Below are positions 24,208 to 35,079 of a DNA stretch of 64,000 nt, piece by piece (within the stretch, counting starts at the first letter, position 1; each line of letters opens with the position of its first letter). Location of the stretch: assembly GCA_000727475.1 (NCBI GenBank), contig KL647303.1, positions 1,093,211 through 1,157,210 of the forward strand. Direction: 5' to 3'. The translations under genes were made by a program, and so were the position numbers. The notes under the pieces were generated by a model. It made no database searches. It was not told the origin of the DNA and saw only the letters and a list, made by a program, of their open reading frames with translations. This stretch comes from Sarcocystis neurona (Eukaryota > Apicomplexa > Conoidasida > Eucoccidiorida > Sarcocystidae).

Positions 24208-27200
24208 TTACGTCTTCTTCATCTCCCCGCTGCTGTGTTCCTTCCGGGATTCCCTTTTCCTCTGTTCTTTCTCTCTTCCCCGCCCCCTTCGGCTCTCCCT
24301 CTTTCTCTCCTTTGGTTTTGGCTTCTGTGTGTTGCTGGCGTCGCAGTGCTGCTGCTTCTGCTGTGTCTTCTCACTGTTTTTCCTCAACTGCAACTGCAGC
24401 AGTCTCGTCGCCTCTTCTGCATGTCGCTTTTGTGCGGCAGCCTCCTGCTCAGCTACTAGGCGTGCGCGCTGTGCAGCAGCCAGGGCTGCAGCAGCTGCTT
24501 CCTTTTCTTTCTTCCTTTCCTTTTCTTCCTTCTTTGCTGTCGCTGACTGCAGCTTCCGGAGGCCGTCCTTCATCTTGAGACTCTGCAGTTGATCCAGCGC
24601 CTCCTGCAAGCGTGAGCGCGCAGCGTCTCGCTGCTGCTGCGCATGCGCTGCTGCATCAGCTAGCTCCTGCATACGCAGAGCTCCTTGCTCTACAAGTAGG
24701 ACTTCGATATCTTTGGCTAGCTGCTGCATCGCTGTCCAGTCGTGTTCGACAGTACGAAGCCCCTCCTGCTCCTTATCGAACAGAGAAGTGATCTGCAGCA
24801 GCTTTGCTTGGGCAGAAACCCGTGCATCAAGCAGCTGCTGCTGTCGCATCCCACGCTTCTCCTGCAGCAGCAGCAGCTCCTCCTGCAGCAGTGTTGCTGC
24901 TGCTTCTGCCTGCGTACACTCCTCTTCCAACACTTCCGGCTGCTGCGCGGCGTCCTCTTCTACTTCCAGCTGCACCTGCTGCTGCTGTAGCCTAGCAAGC
25001 AGCCCCCGCACGCGACATATTTGATGCTGCAGCAGCTGCTGGCGGCCGCCGGCACCTCGTTCGTGTTGCTGCCTTTCCTTCGCTGCTGCAGCTACTGCAG
25101 CGTAAGCTGTCGTGCGCGTCACCCGCAGCACCTGCCCACGCATATCTTCAGCTGCAAGCAATGCTTCTTCCATACTTCTCCAGCAGTCGTTCAAACGTAC
25201 CACTGCGTACGCTGCTGCTATTTCTCCTTCTCCTTCCTCTGTTCCATCTCCCATTGCTGCTGGTCCTGTTTCTGTTGTGGTTGCGGCCGCGCGCCACAGG
25301 GCAGCACCAGCGGGAAGCCGCAGGGGTTGCAGTGTCGCACAAGAAAGGTCTGCTGCGGCTGCTCTGTATCTTTCTGCTCCTGTTGCCGTTTCTCTGCCTC
25401 TCCTTTTCTTTTCCAGCATACTGCTCCTGCGTCCCGCTGAAGCGCGTCCTCCTTTACTTCCCACTGCTGCTGTTGCTTTGCCTGTGGCAGCAGCACTCCT
25501 GCGTATTATTGACTCTTCGCCGTTTTCTTGCTGCTCCTGCTGCACTTCCCACTCCTGCGTTCGCTTCTCCTTGCTCTTCTTCACTGACGTCTGCGGCGCT
25601 TTCCCAGCGGCTGCCGTTGCTTTTGCCTCGTCCGCCTCCTCGACTTCTTCAGGGAGCAGCAGCAGCGCAGCAATTTTGTCTCGGAACTGCTGCAGCGCCT
25701 CGGCATGCAGTCCACGCATCCGACCGAGCCACAGCTGCTTCAGGCGGAGGTCAACGGCCTGCCGCATACGTCTTGCAAGCTGGTGGCGCCAAGCAACCAA
25801 CTGCTCTCTGCTGGTGCAGTATTCCCGCATATTCACAGCGTCTCGCCATTGCCACCTCATTGCGTCCGCTAGCCAGGACTCGTACAGTTTGTAGCTGCCC
25901 CACTTGCCGTCCAGCTGGTGCTCTATGCGCTGCAGATCGGCAGCAGAAGAACGCAGTAGCAAGCCGGGAGGGATGCTGCGTACGCACGCGCGCTCTGGCA
26001 GAGCAGCAGCAGGAGAGACGGGAAGCAGCGCGGTGATGCTGCGACTCCAGTCATACGCGTCTTCCGCTTCTCCGTCTCCTGCTGCTCTACTCTTTGTTCT
26101 CTCTGCTGCTTTTGCTGCTGCGGTCCATCCTGAGACGCCTGCTGTCTCTTCTCGGCTTTTCTTCCCTGTTTTGGCTAGAGGCCCGCTCTCTCGCTCTCTC
26201 CTGCTGCTGCTGCTGCCGGGGTGGGGCGTTCCAGGCGCTTCAGAAGAAGAAGCAGCAGCAGCAGCCCCAGTGGCAGGAGCAGGATAGACATGGGCAACAG
26301 AGTAAAGTCGCAGTTCAGAAAGAAAGGGCGGAGACATACGCAGCAGTCGTGGATCCGAGGCGAAGTGCTGCAGCACTGCAGCAGAAGCAGCGGCCATCCC
26401 AGGAAATCGCTGCAGCCATCTTAGCCAGTCTATCTCTTCTTCTCCTCTTGCTGCAGCAGGTGAGGAAAGAAAGGAAGGTGCCGCGAAAGCAGCAGCAGAG
26501 CGGTCTGAAGCCGCCAGACGACGACATGCGGCAACAGCGCGGCTATCAGGAGGAGCAGTAGGCCTACCAGCAGCAGCAGCAGGTGGCGTAAAGGGTGTTG
26601 GGTACGGGGAAAGCCGAGGCGCGACGGGTCTGTAGAGAGCAGCAAGCGAAGGTGGGCTGGTGAGCAGCAGGAGAGATGCATATATAATTTGATCGATACG
26701 ATCTCGCAGCAGCTGCACGTCAGAATTCAGCAATACGCACCGCTGATGATAATGGCGGATGGTACTGCTGCTCGCCTGTGTCACCTGGACGCAGCAGCAA
26801 CAGCAGCAGCACCAGCAACACCACCCACAGCAACAGCAGCAACCGCAGTAATACAGCAGCAGCAACGGCCACAGCAGCAACAACAGCTGTAGCGACAGCA
26901 ACACCACCAGCAGCAACAGCAACATCAGCAGTAGCAACAGCAGCAGCAACAGCAACACCAGCGGCAACAACAGCAGCAGCAACACCAGTAGCACCAGCAA
27001 CAGCAACAGCCACACCAGTAGCAGCAGCAAATATAGCAGCAACAGCAACACCAGTAGCAGTAGCAGCAGTAGCAGCAACAACAATATCAGTGGCAGCACC
27101 CTCCGCAGCAGTAGGTGCTACGGCAGCAGCGGCCCCAGCGGCACCAATAGCTGCAGCTCCAGCAGCAGCAATAGCTGCAGCAAGAGCCGCGGCAGCAGCA

Positions 27201-30182
27201 ACAACAGGAGCAGGAGTGCCACAGATGCAGTTAAGGTTTGTCTGCAATGCCGGCGCTTTTTTTTTATATCGGCAGAAATCCAGCAAGAATGTCAATACGG
27301 GGCAAGCGTGGACTCGGATGCGAGTAAGACAGACACGCGGTCACACACACCTCTGTAGACACACACACGGACATGCAGAAGGTTATCTGTGGATCCAACA
27401 ACAAAGAAGAACGTAAGGACACGCAGCTGCAAACAGGCCTGCCGATCGCGACAGAAGTTTCGGCAATATCGATACATAAAAGCCGCTCCTGATTACAGCA
27501 CCTATACACGTATATCTCGCCTGAAAGTATATATACATATACACATATATACATATGTGGCTGTAGCATGTGTACGGGTATGCACTGCTCTTATTGCTGA
27601 ATGTCTCCTGCGGCGAATGCTGCGTCAGCAGGACGCGTGTGCATCTCTGCTGCTGCTGCTCCAAGTGTAATGTACCTGCCACCGCTCTTTCGCCATACGC
27701 ACACGTGTGTGCCACTGCTGCTGCTGCACAGGCCCCATCTGTAGCTGCTGCTACTTCAAAACGCCTCCTCGTCGTCTTCTTCTCCCTCTTCTCGTGCTGC
27801 AGCTGCTACTTCGTCTTCGTCGCGTCACTTTTTCCTTCCTAGTGCCCCGTTGCTGCTGCTGCCCGGCCCCGCAAGTGCTACTGTAGCTGCATCGTTATTA
27901 CCTGCTGGTAGTAGTAGGCCACTACGTCTCTCTGGAAGGTGAGATCCCCGTGCTTGGTGCTCCACAGCCGTAGCTGCTCGGAGTCTGCCTGGGGGACGCA
28001 GCAGTCACGCATCGAGACGCAGAAGCAGCAAAACCCGCTATTTAGGACGCATGCATAGGGTGGCTCCATATCCACGAAGGAAAAGCAGCTCTGCTGCAAC
28101 AAGTTACGGCACGACAACAACAGACTGCTTCTTCCAAACTTGAGAGCGACACGCAAATTTGTAGAAGGCTGTTTCTCCACCTTCTTCAGTCGCTGCTGCT
28201 GCTGCTCTTGTCGTTGTCACATCGCCGTTTTCTCTGGTGTTGCAACCGTTGCGACTCCGTCTGCTAATTTTGTTGCCACTCCTGCACTACCTGCCGGCGC
28301 TGCTGCTATTGATCCTACCGCTGCTCCTCCTGCTAGTAGTGCGCCTGCTGCCGGGCTACCCTGATGATGCTGCTCCGTCGCTCCTGCGGCTGTTTCTACA
28401 GCTGCTGCGACTCTTTCTGTCTCTCTCCCTCTCTCCCGTTGCTTCTGCTTTTACACACGCTGCTGCGCCTTTGCCGCTCTTCTTATCAACTAAAGCTGCT
28501 GCTGCTGCTGCTATTATCGCTGCCGCTGCTGTTGCTGCTGCCAGCCCTGCTGCTGCCGCTGGGACACCACCTGTCCCTGCTGCTGGTCTCGTGCCGCCGT
28601 CCTTCATTCTACCATGCAGCAAGACCTGCCGCTTTTACTTGGCTGCCTCGACCCAGTATTGCTCCTGCTGCTGCTGTTGGTGCCACCACCACTGCTGCTG
28701 CAGCTTGCACTACTGTTGTCGCTGTGCGGCTCCGGTCACTCCTGCTCTTACCTATTAATACTACTACCACTACCGCTGCCTGTTGATGGTGGCAATGAGG
28801 CGACGCATGCCGTGCAAACACTAGAGTGCGATTTACTCGTGAAAACGAACTTTTGCGTCTGTTGCTAATGAGGCAGAGGCTACTACTGTGGTGGACGAGG
28901 TTGGTGTGCAGCTGCTGCTACTGTTTCAGCAGCAGCTGCACCGCTCCATACACGCTGTTCCTATGCCAGTGTTGCTGTTTTAGCCTCCTTTGTGCTGGTA
29001 TACTTCCAACTGCTGTTGCTGACCTACTGCTGTTGCTGCTGTCCTTCTGCTTTCCCCCCCGAGGCTGTTGTTGCTGCTTCTTCTGCACTGCTCTGTCAGC
29101 TGCCGCCATGCTGCTGCTGCCGTTGCTCCTAATGGGGGGATACCTGAAGCTGCTGTTGTTCTTCACGGAGAGTACTGGTCACAGACCGTAGAGAGAGCAG
29201 CGCCTGTCTGCTTCTTTGGATGCAGAGCAGCAGATTTAGGAGATGCAGACGTGCCGCTTCCTGTCGCAGCTGCCCTTCGGTTCTCTCGTCCCGTTGTTGC
29301 TGCTCAGCTGCTGCTGCTGCAGCACCGGCACTCCTCTTCCACAGCGGCTTCGGCTGCCCTTCAGCCTCTCCTGCGGCTGCTGCAACACGCACGTACCACC
29401 AAGCAGCACCCGGATCCTTTGGTCCAGTGTTAATAGCAGAAACATAAGCTGGTGCATTGCAGTCCGCTACGTAATTCCTGTGTATAATAGTTAGTATTGC
29501 TGCTGAAGTTGCAGCGATCCAAACACAGGCTGCTCCTGCTTCTTTTGGTGGTGTTGAGGCTGCCAGTAAAACTCTGCTGGGGGTGCTGCTGTGATGGCTG
29601 CTCTGTTGGTGTTGCTGCGACCGTCAGAACTGTCTATCTGCGGCTAGTATTCCAGGTGTAGTTCCGCTCGGGTGATGCTGCTGTCTGGCTGCTCTCACTT
29701 TCTAGTAGTGTTGCCGTGGTGATCCAGCTGCTCCTGCTGCCCTGCCAGTGCTTCTCCTGCAGCGCATTGCGGCCGACACCGACGGAATCCTGCTGTTCAA
29801 GTGCTGGTGCTGCTGTTCTTTTTTTTCCCGGACTGTTGGCGCTGCTGTCGTCGTCGCTTCTGCTGTTCCTGCTGCAGCTTCTGCTACCTGCCGCAGATGT
29901 TCCTGCTAGTGTGGTGTTGCTGTTGAGAGTGCTGCTGCTGCTGCTACACGTGTGCTGCTCCGTGCTCCGGCTGCTGCTGCTGCTCCTCGTCCTCCTTCTA
30001 CGCCTCCTCCTCCTCCTCCACCTCCATTTCCTCGTGTTCCTTCACTTTACCTGCAGTGTTGTTGACAACGAAAGACGGCGCCGCATCTGCTGCCGCAGCA
30101 AGCAGCTGCTGCGTCTGTCTTTCCATCAGCTGGAGTTGCTGGAGCAGCAGCTTCTGGTATTTGGTAGAAAGCATTTGGACTC
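24208..30182 (-). CDS. Coiled-coil protein, multi-exon, about 1,000 residues seen, family unknown
   Basis: Exons: 30182-30051 (phase 1 in and out, includes ATG at 30174), 29477-29144, 27988-27902 and 26784-24208. The last three join in phase 0 at CAG/GTATCC...CCCCAG/GCA and CAG/GTAATA...GTCCAG/GTG. The first and second do not match in phase, so an exon between 30050 and 29477 is missing. The first exon is a Gln/Leu helix (STKYQKLLLQQLQLMERQTQQ). The third encodes LRLWSTKHGDLTFQRDVVAY and joins to TIRHYHQRC and LLRDRIDQII. The last exon has a folded-looking part (LDGKWGSYKLYESWLADAMRW), then roughly 350 residues of coiled coil (LLQEELLLLQEKRG), ending in a Lys/Arg-rich tail at TAA 24208. A structural or scaffold role is inferred. 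The frame upstream of 27988 stays open for about 76 codons, so that exon could start earlier. Confidence 0.68.
26785..27250. repeat. CAG/CAA tract in the last intron, adjoining the 3' splice site
   Basis: The plus strand carries hundreds of bases of CAGCAGCAACAGCA-type repeat. Read on the coding (minus) strand it is CTG/TTG, ending at GTCCAG/GTGACACAG where the last exon starts (26784). The long Leu run that the minus frame would give here is unlike a real protein, which supports an intron. Confidence 0.65.
27903..29143. other. Intron of the coiled-coil gene with CTG-rich DNA
   Basis: Between exons 29477-29144 and 27988-27902 the plus strand is CTG/GCT-rich (28190-28760 and 28890-29140), so CAG-phase on the coding strand. 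This does not follow the CTG-at-acceptor pattern seen elsewhere. A possible exon region is 28216-27989, which is open in the correct frame and contains FSFVDMEPPYACVLNSGF. Confidence 0.45.
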
Positions 30183-30650
30183 CTGGCGGAAGGGGAGGCA
30201 GCCCGTTCAATGAAGGAGCAGCTGCGAAGCCCCAGCAGCAACAGAAAGCAGCGGCAAAGCCGCCACAGCGGAATACCAGCGACGGCAGGAGAAGAAGAAA
30301 AGACAAGAGGGAAGAAACAGCAGCAGGACAAATAGAGCAGCAGGTGGAGGAGGCCAGCAGCAACGACGAAGGAAAAGTAGCAGCACGAGAACAGCAGAAG
30401 AGGCAGCAGCAGGACACACAGCAGCAGGACAAACAGCAGCAGGACAAACAGCAGCAGGAGAACATCAGCAAACAAACGGAGCAGGACTCACAGCGCACGG
30501 GTGTAGGGAGCACAAGCAGCAGGACAGGAGCAGCAGAGGAGGGACTGCAGCGGCAGAGCGGCGCCAGCAAGAGTCCCGCACGAATGAGAGCCGCAGGTGA
30601 TGATGTGAGGCAATTACAGCGACAAGGTACGAAAACCAAGAAAGAATAAT
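30183..30650. other. Intron-like CTG/pyrimidine tract upstream of a minus-strand acceptor
   Basis: On the minus strand this reads CTGCTGTTTGTCCTGCTGCTG and similar, ending in CCTTCCGCCAG before the exon at 30182. A plus-strand frame (30056-30649) is open and Gln-rich over the same DNA, but it overlaps the well-supported minus exon and has no good start, so I favour intron. Confidence 0.5.
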
Positions 30651-30979
30651 ATACAAGTGGACGCTGCAAGGAAGAGGGTAAAGTGTGCGTGCCGTGGCTG
30701 CCTGCGGTTGCCCAAGAGAGGCGTTGAGGGGCATTCGTTCCAAGACGTGGAAGGAAAACAATGTTCAAGCAGCAGCAGCAACACCAGCAAGAATTGTGGT
30801 GTACGCACACCACAGCAAAGTCGGGCGAGGTCTTCTGAAAAAGCAACCATCAAGAAAAAAACAGACAAGAGGCATTAAAAAGTGCAGGGACAATGACACC
30901 AAGAAAAAGTGAATGAATCTGGTGGGAGGAAGACGAAGTTCGAGTCTAACTCAAGACGGGTGTCCAGCACATGGATATG

Positions 30980-31116
30980 TAAATCCACGCATAAATGCGT
31001 ATCTGCTATCATACATATATACACATATCGGTACACGTATAGATGTATACATATATATGCATATATATATATATATATATATATTGGCAGAATTTATGTA
31101 CACCCACATATGGTAC

Positions 31117-31153
<37 letters not shown>

Positions 31154-31860
31154 CATAAGAAGACAGGCGTAGAGGCTATAGCAAATACACGCAACCATAT
31201 ATACATATTCTTCTACGTGTAAACACACACACGTACATGTGTACACACGTGTAGCTACACGTACACCGTCTTCTGCGTCTACACGTACGTACGTACGTAA
31301 ATAGATAGACAGACACACAGAGAGATATCTATATATACACAGGCCTCTACGTATTCATAAGTGCTGTTATACATATATATATATATATATATATATATGC
31401 GTAGCTAGATGTACACAGTCACCTGCGAGTACATATGTATATATATACGTAGACACGCGGGTATCAATATTTTCCTGTATCCGTTTCTTGCGTGAAGATA
31501 ATTCTTTGCACTCGAGATGCGTAGTGTTTTCTCGTTCAGCTTGATATGTGTACCTCCGCCCTGCGGAGATAATAATGGCTACACAACTTTGCATGTATGT
31601 ATGTATGTATGTATATATACACGTATACGTAGATACATATGTAGATATATATGCGTTATGCCTGTGTACTCTTCTGTGTATGTGTGTATTCTCCTATGTG
31701 CACAGATACACAGAGAGAGACGCCCACCGGTCCCCTCAGATGCACATACTCAGGTCACATGGGCTTGACTACGTGAGTAGTTTGAATCTATATTGCATTA
31801 TACAAAAGAACGTTCCCCTCATATATATGTATATATACGTTATCCTCTACTAGAAATGGT
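30980..31860. repeat. TATA/CATA microsatellite block
   Basis: TATATA runs at 31064-31084, 31116-31153 and 31372-31398, with ACGTACGT (31284-31298) and ATGTATGT (31591-31612). No gene was recognised between the two minus-strand genes here. Confidence 0.85.
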
Positions 31861-31992
31861 AGCAACACATACCCGTTGCTTAGTACAGCCATGTGTGTCC
31901 CTGGACCGCTTCTAACTCGGGAAGATGTGGAGTTGTGCACAAGCACATACACGTACACACATGCATGTGGATGGCCACAGGCGCAAGCTTCT

Positions 31993-34900
31993 CTAGAGTA
32001 TGTAGGAATTTTGAGACACGCGTGCAGAAGATTTTTTAAACGACTCACAAGGAGACTTTTCTGTGCTATATTCTTCTTCGTCACGGAGGCTGCGTCCTCC
32101 TACTGTTGCTGTTGCGTCACCTCTCCCCGTCCCCCCCTCCTCTCTGCCGCTGCGGCTGAAGTCGAAAGAGAAACCGCTGTCTGCGCTTCCATCTGCTGCT
32201 GGCACTGCACGTGTTGCTTGTTTGTCTCCTCCCTTTTCCTGCTGCTGTCCTTCTGCTGCTGCTGCTGGTGCGGCCGTCCTGGCCGAGCCTCTGCGGCCTC
32301 TGCTGCTGCTGCTGCCGGTCGCTGCCTTCGCTGCAGCGTCACCAGCCTCTGCCTTGCTTTTCTTCTTCTTTGACGTGAAAAAGGAGGAGAAGCCCTTTGC
32401 AAAACGAGAAGGCAAGCTCCTTCGGCTGCACGTGCTGCTCGCCGGCGACCCCTGCCTTTTCTTTATCTCCGCATCTTCCTGTGCTACACTGCCCTCTTCA
32501 CCCGGCTGACTCGTGCTGCTGCGTCGATGTCTGCTGTTTCTTCTCCGCAGGTCCCGCTGTGCTGCTGTTGCCGCTGCCATGGCATAATCCATTTCGCTGC
32601 CTTTTCGGTGTTGCATCGCCCGTGCACCCTGTGCTGTACGTACACCTGCTTCCTCTGCGCTGCGGAGGTCTGTGAGCAGATTTCTATGATTTCGAAGAAG
32701 TTCCTCGGCGGCAGACCTCCTTCCGATCCCTGCTGCGACTTCTTCTTCCCCTCCTGCTGCAGCTCCTGCTGCGCCTTGTCTTTCCTGTGCTCCCGCTGGG
32801 GCTGCTGTGGCTCTTCGGCGTGCTGCTGCTGCTGCTGTTCCGCTGCTGCTGTAGATGGAAACAGGAGCGCCCTCTTCCTCCTCTTCCGTGTCGCCACCGT
32901 CGGCGGAAAGAAGAGCACTGTGTTTACCAATGTCGCTCAGAAGGCTGTTGCTGCTGGTGGTGCTGCTGCGGCTGCTCCTGCTGCTGTGTCTCCCCCGCTG
33001 CGACCCACGAGCACCCGACTTGTTGCTGCTGCTGCTGCTGCTTCTGCTGCCCACACTTTTGCTGCGGGGCTGACAACTTAAAGAAACCGTCGATTTAGGG
33101 CCGTTGCTGCTTCCGCGCCTCTGCTTGGGCGTCTTGGCAAAAGACCACCAGAAGGAAGATTTCTTCTTTTTCTGCGGGCTACGGCTCTTGCTCCTTTCCC
33201 CCCCTGCTGCTGCGCTGTTGCTTTTTCCCGGACCCTCTCTTGCTTCTCTGTCTTGCGGATTCTGTTTCTTCCCTTTCTGCCCCTGCGGGATGCTGCTGCT
33301 GCTGCCGCTCCTGCGACGTCGTTGTTGCGTCTGCTCCTGCGTCTCTCCTGCCTCCACATTCCGCTCTTTCTCGTCAGTAGGCATTGCTGCCGCTTCCTCT
33401 TCGTCCCTGCAATCGTCGTCCTTCAGCGTTAACGGCCTGCCACCCCACAGGACTTCTTCATTCCTGTTGCCGATGACGCCCCTCCGTCCTGCTGCTGCTG
33501 CTCCTGCCACTGCTCTCTCTCCTGCTGCCGCCTCCGCTGCTGCAGCTGCGGTCTCTGTTGGCGTTTCCCTGCGTCCCCAGCCCACGAAGGAGAAGTCGCT
33601 GGTTCCCGGCGACACAACTTTCTCACCTTCAGCAACAGCAGCAGCACTGGCGCGTCTACTGCTTCCACTGCTGCTTCTTCGCACTCTCCTCCAGGTCGTC
33701 TCCTGCTGCCTTTCTGCTGCTGCTCTCTCCCCTCCTGCTGCCTGTGCCGCTCCTTCTTGTCCTGTTCCTCTCCGTATCTCAGATAGTGTGTGCGCTGCTG
33801 CGGCACGCTCGTCTGCCGCAGCAGCAGCTGGTGATGTCGCAGTCCTCATTCTTCCTAAAGAAGAGGCAGCAGGACGGACGCTGCTCTCTCCACTGTGGCA
33901 CAAAAACCGCTGCGCTAGAGAAGGTTCTCGTCTCACGCCGTTGTAATCATCTCCTCCTGTCTGTTCTCTTCCTCTTCCTGCTGACGCTCTCCCAGCTGCC
34001 GCTGCTCCTTCCCCGCCTCCCTGTGCAGTTGATCTACCGCACACAGAAGAGGAGGAGGGGGACGAAAGAGACGCGGCAAAACTGCCGCCGCCAAGCAACG
34101 ACGTTCTGCTTCTTCGCCAGCTGATGCTGCTGCCTCTGTTCGAAAGACCTGTGGCCGCTCGCTCTAGCGACCGGCCCCGCGTACTGTAGAGACCACTGCT
34201 CTCTCCTGGCGCACCGCCTGCAGCAAAAGAAGGAGGAGTACCATACGCAGGCGCAGCAGCTGCCGAAGCTCCCACAGCAGCGCCAGCAGAAAACACACGA
34301 CTGTATGCTGCCGACGGCGAAGGCGGGGTTGCTGCACAAACAGGAGAGTGCACCACCTGCGTGCCTGGAGTCGCAAGAAGAGAAGACCGCGGAGGCGGCA
34401 GAAATTCGTCGGCTGCCTCTTGCCGCAGATCAAATTTCCGAGCCTTACAATCCCGTTCACGCCCAGCTTCTTTTCTGCTTCCTCCCGGCGCTCCAGCTGT
34501 TGCTGCTGCTGTTGTTAGAGTCGCTGCTGCTATTACTCGAGGAGCTGCTGCTGTTGCTGCAGTTCCTGCCGCTGTCAATGGAGTTCCTGCTGCTGTTGCT
34601 GATGTTTCTGCTGCGGTTGCTCGAGTCCCTGCTGCCACTGGTGAATTTCCTGCTGTTACATCTGATGCTGCTGCTGCTGGAGCTGGTGACGCTGGCCGAG
34701 CTGCTGGTGACACTCGATTCTCAGTCTCCGCTGCTGTCAAAGTTGCTGCACTGCGTGAGGCCCCGTGTGTCGCAGGACGTGTTCCTGCTGCTCGCATTCT
34801 ACCACCTGCTGCCATTGCAAGTGCTGCAACTGCAACCCCCGCATCTTCATTGCTGCTCCTCCACTTTTCTTCCACAGGCCTCTTCTGAGCGACGCGACAG

Positions 34901-35079
34901 ACCTTTGGCGCTGCTTGTCCTGCAGCAACACCGGCAGAAGCAGCGGTAGCAGGCACACCGCTGCTTTGCTCACTCCTCCGGGGCTCTTCCTGTTGTTGCC
35001 ACTGAGGTTGCTGTTGCTGCCGCTGGTGCTGTTGCTGCTGCTGCCGCGAGCACGTGGTGCGCCAGCACTCCATTATCAT
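31993..35079 (-). CDS. Ser/Ala/Arg-rich basic protein (1028 aa, single exon)
   Basis: The frame starts at ATG 35079 (a second ATG lies two codons on at 35073) and ends at TAG 31993. The sequence upstream is ordinary composition and could be a 5' UTR. After a Gln-rich N-terminus there is an Ala/Thr region with degenerate TAAGT/TAAAT units (about residues 150-195), then long Ser/Ala/Gly-rich disorder. Two short basic-aromatic patches stand out: KKKKSSFWWSFAKTPKQRR and, nearer the end, SRFAKGFSSFFTSKKKKSK. Between them lies a more ordinary helix (LRNHRNLLTDLRSAEEAG). The C-terminus (EEEYSTEKSPCESFKKSS) is normal in composition, which argues that the whole frame is translated. No enzyme domain is visible. 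Basic-aromatic patches often bind membranes or nucleic acid, but that is inference. Plus-strand frames here are CTG shadows rich in Leu and Cys. Confidence 0.75.
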   Translation of the reverse strand: MIMECWRTTCSRQQQQQHQRQQQQPQWQQQEEPRRSEQSSGVPATAASAGVAAGQAAPKVCRVAQKRPVEEKWRSSNEDAGVAVAALAMAAGGRMRAAGTRPATHGASRSAATLTAAETENRVSPAARPASPAPAAAASDVTAGNSPVAAGTRATAAETSATAAGTPLTAAGTAATAAAPRVIAAATLTTAAATAGAPGGSRKEAGRERDCKARKFDLRQEAADEFLPPPRSSLLATPGTQVVHSPVCAATPPSPSAAYSRVFSAGAAVGASAAAAPAYGTPPSFAAGGAPGESSGLYSTRGRSLERAATGLSNRGSSISWRRSRTSLLGGGSFAASLSSPSSSSVCGRSTAQGGGEGAAAAGRASAGRGREQTGGDDYNGVRREPSLAQRFLCHSGESSVRPAASSLGRMRTATSPAAAAADERAAAAHTLSEIRRGTGQEGAAQAAGGERAAAERQQETTWRRVRRSSSGSSRRASAAAVAEGEKVVSPGTSDFSFVGWGRRETPTETAAAAAEAAAGERAVAGAAAAGRRGVIGNRNEEVLWGGRPLTLKDDDCRDEEEAAAMPTDEKERNVEAGETQEQTQQRRRRSGSSSSIPQGQKGKKQNPQDREAREGPGKSNSAAAGGERSKSRSPQKKKKSSFWWSFAKTPKQRRGSSNGPKSTVSLSCQPRSKSVGSRSSSSSSNKSGARGSQRGRHSSRSSRSSTTSSNSLLSDIGKHSALLSADGGDTEEEEEGAPVSIYSSSGTAAAAARRRATAAPAGAQERQGAAGAAAGGEEEVAAGIGRRSAAEELLRNHRNLLTDLRSAEEAGVRTAQGARAMQHRKGSEMDYAMAAATAAQRDLRRRNSRHRRSSTSQPGEEGSVAQEDAEIKKRQGSPASSTCSRRSLPSRFAKGFSSFFTSKKKKSKAEAGDAAAKAATGSSSSRGRRGSARTAAPAAAAEGQQQEKGGDKQATRAVPAADGSADSGFSFDFSRSGREEGGTGRGDATATVGGRSLRDEEEYSTEKSPCESFKKSSARVSQNSYIL

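Noticed and set aside
26778..27416. 212-codon plus-strand Ser/Thr/Ala frame
   Set aside because: Lies in the CAG/CAA tract that I assign to an intron of the minus-strand gene; there is no domain-like part.
30056..30649. 197-codon plus-strand Gln-rich frame
   Set aside because: Overlaps the minus exon 30182-30051 and reads the complement of its CTG/pyrimidine tract. Not fully excluded.
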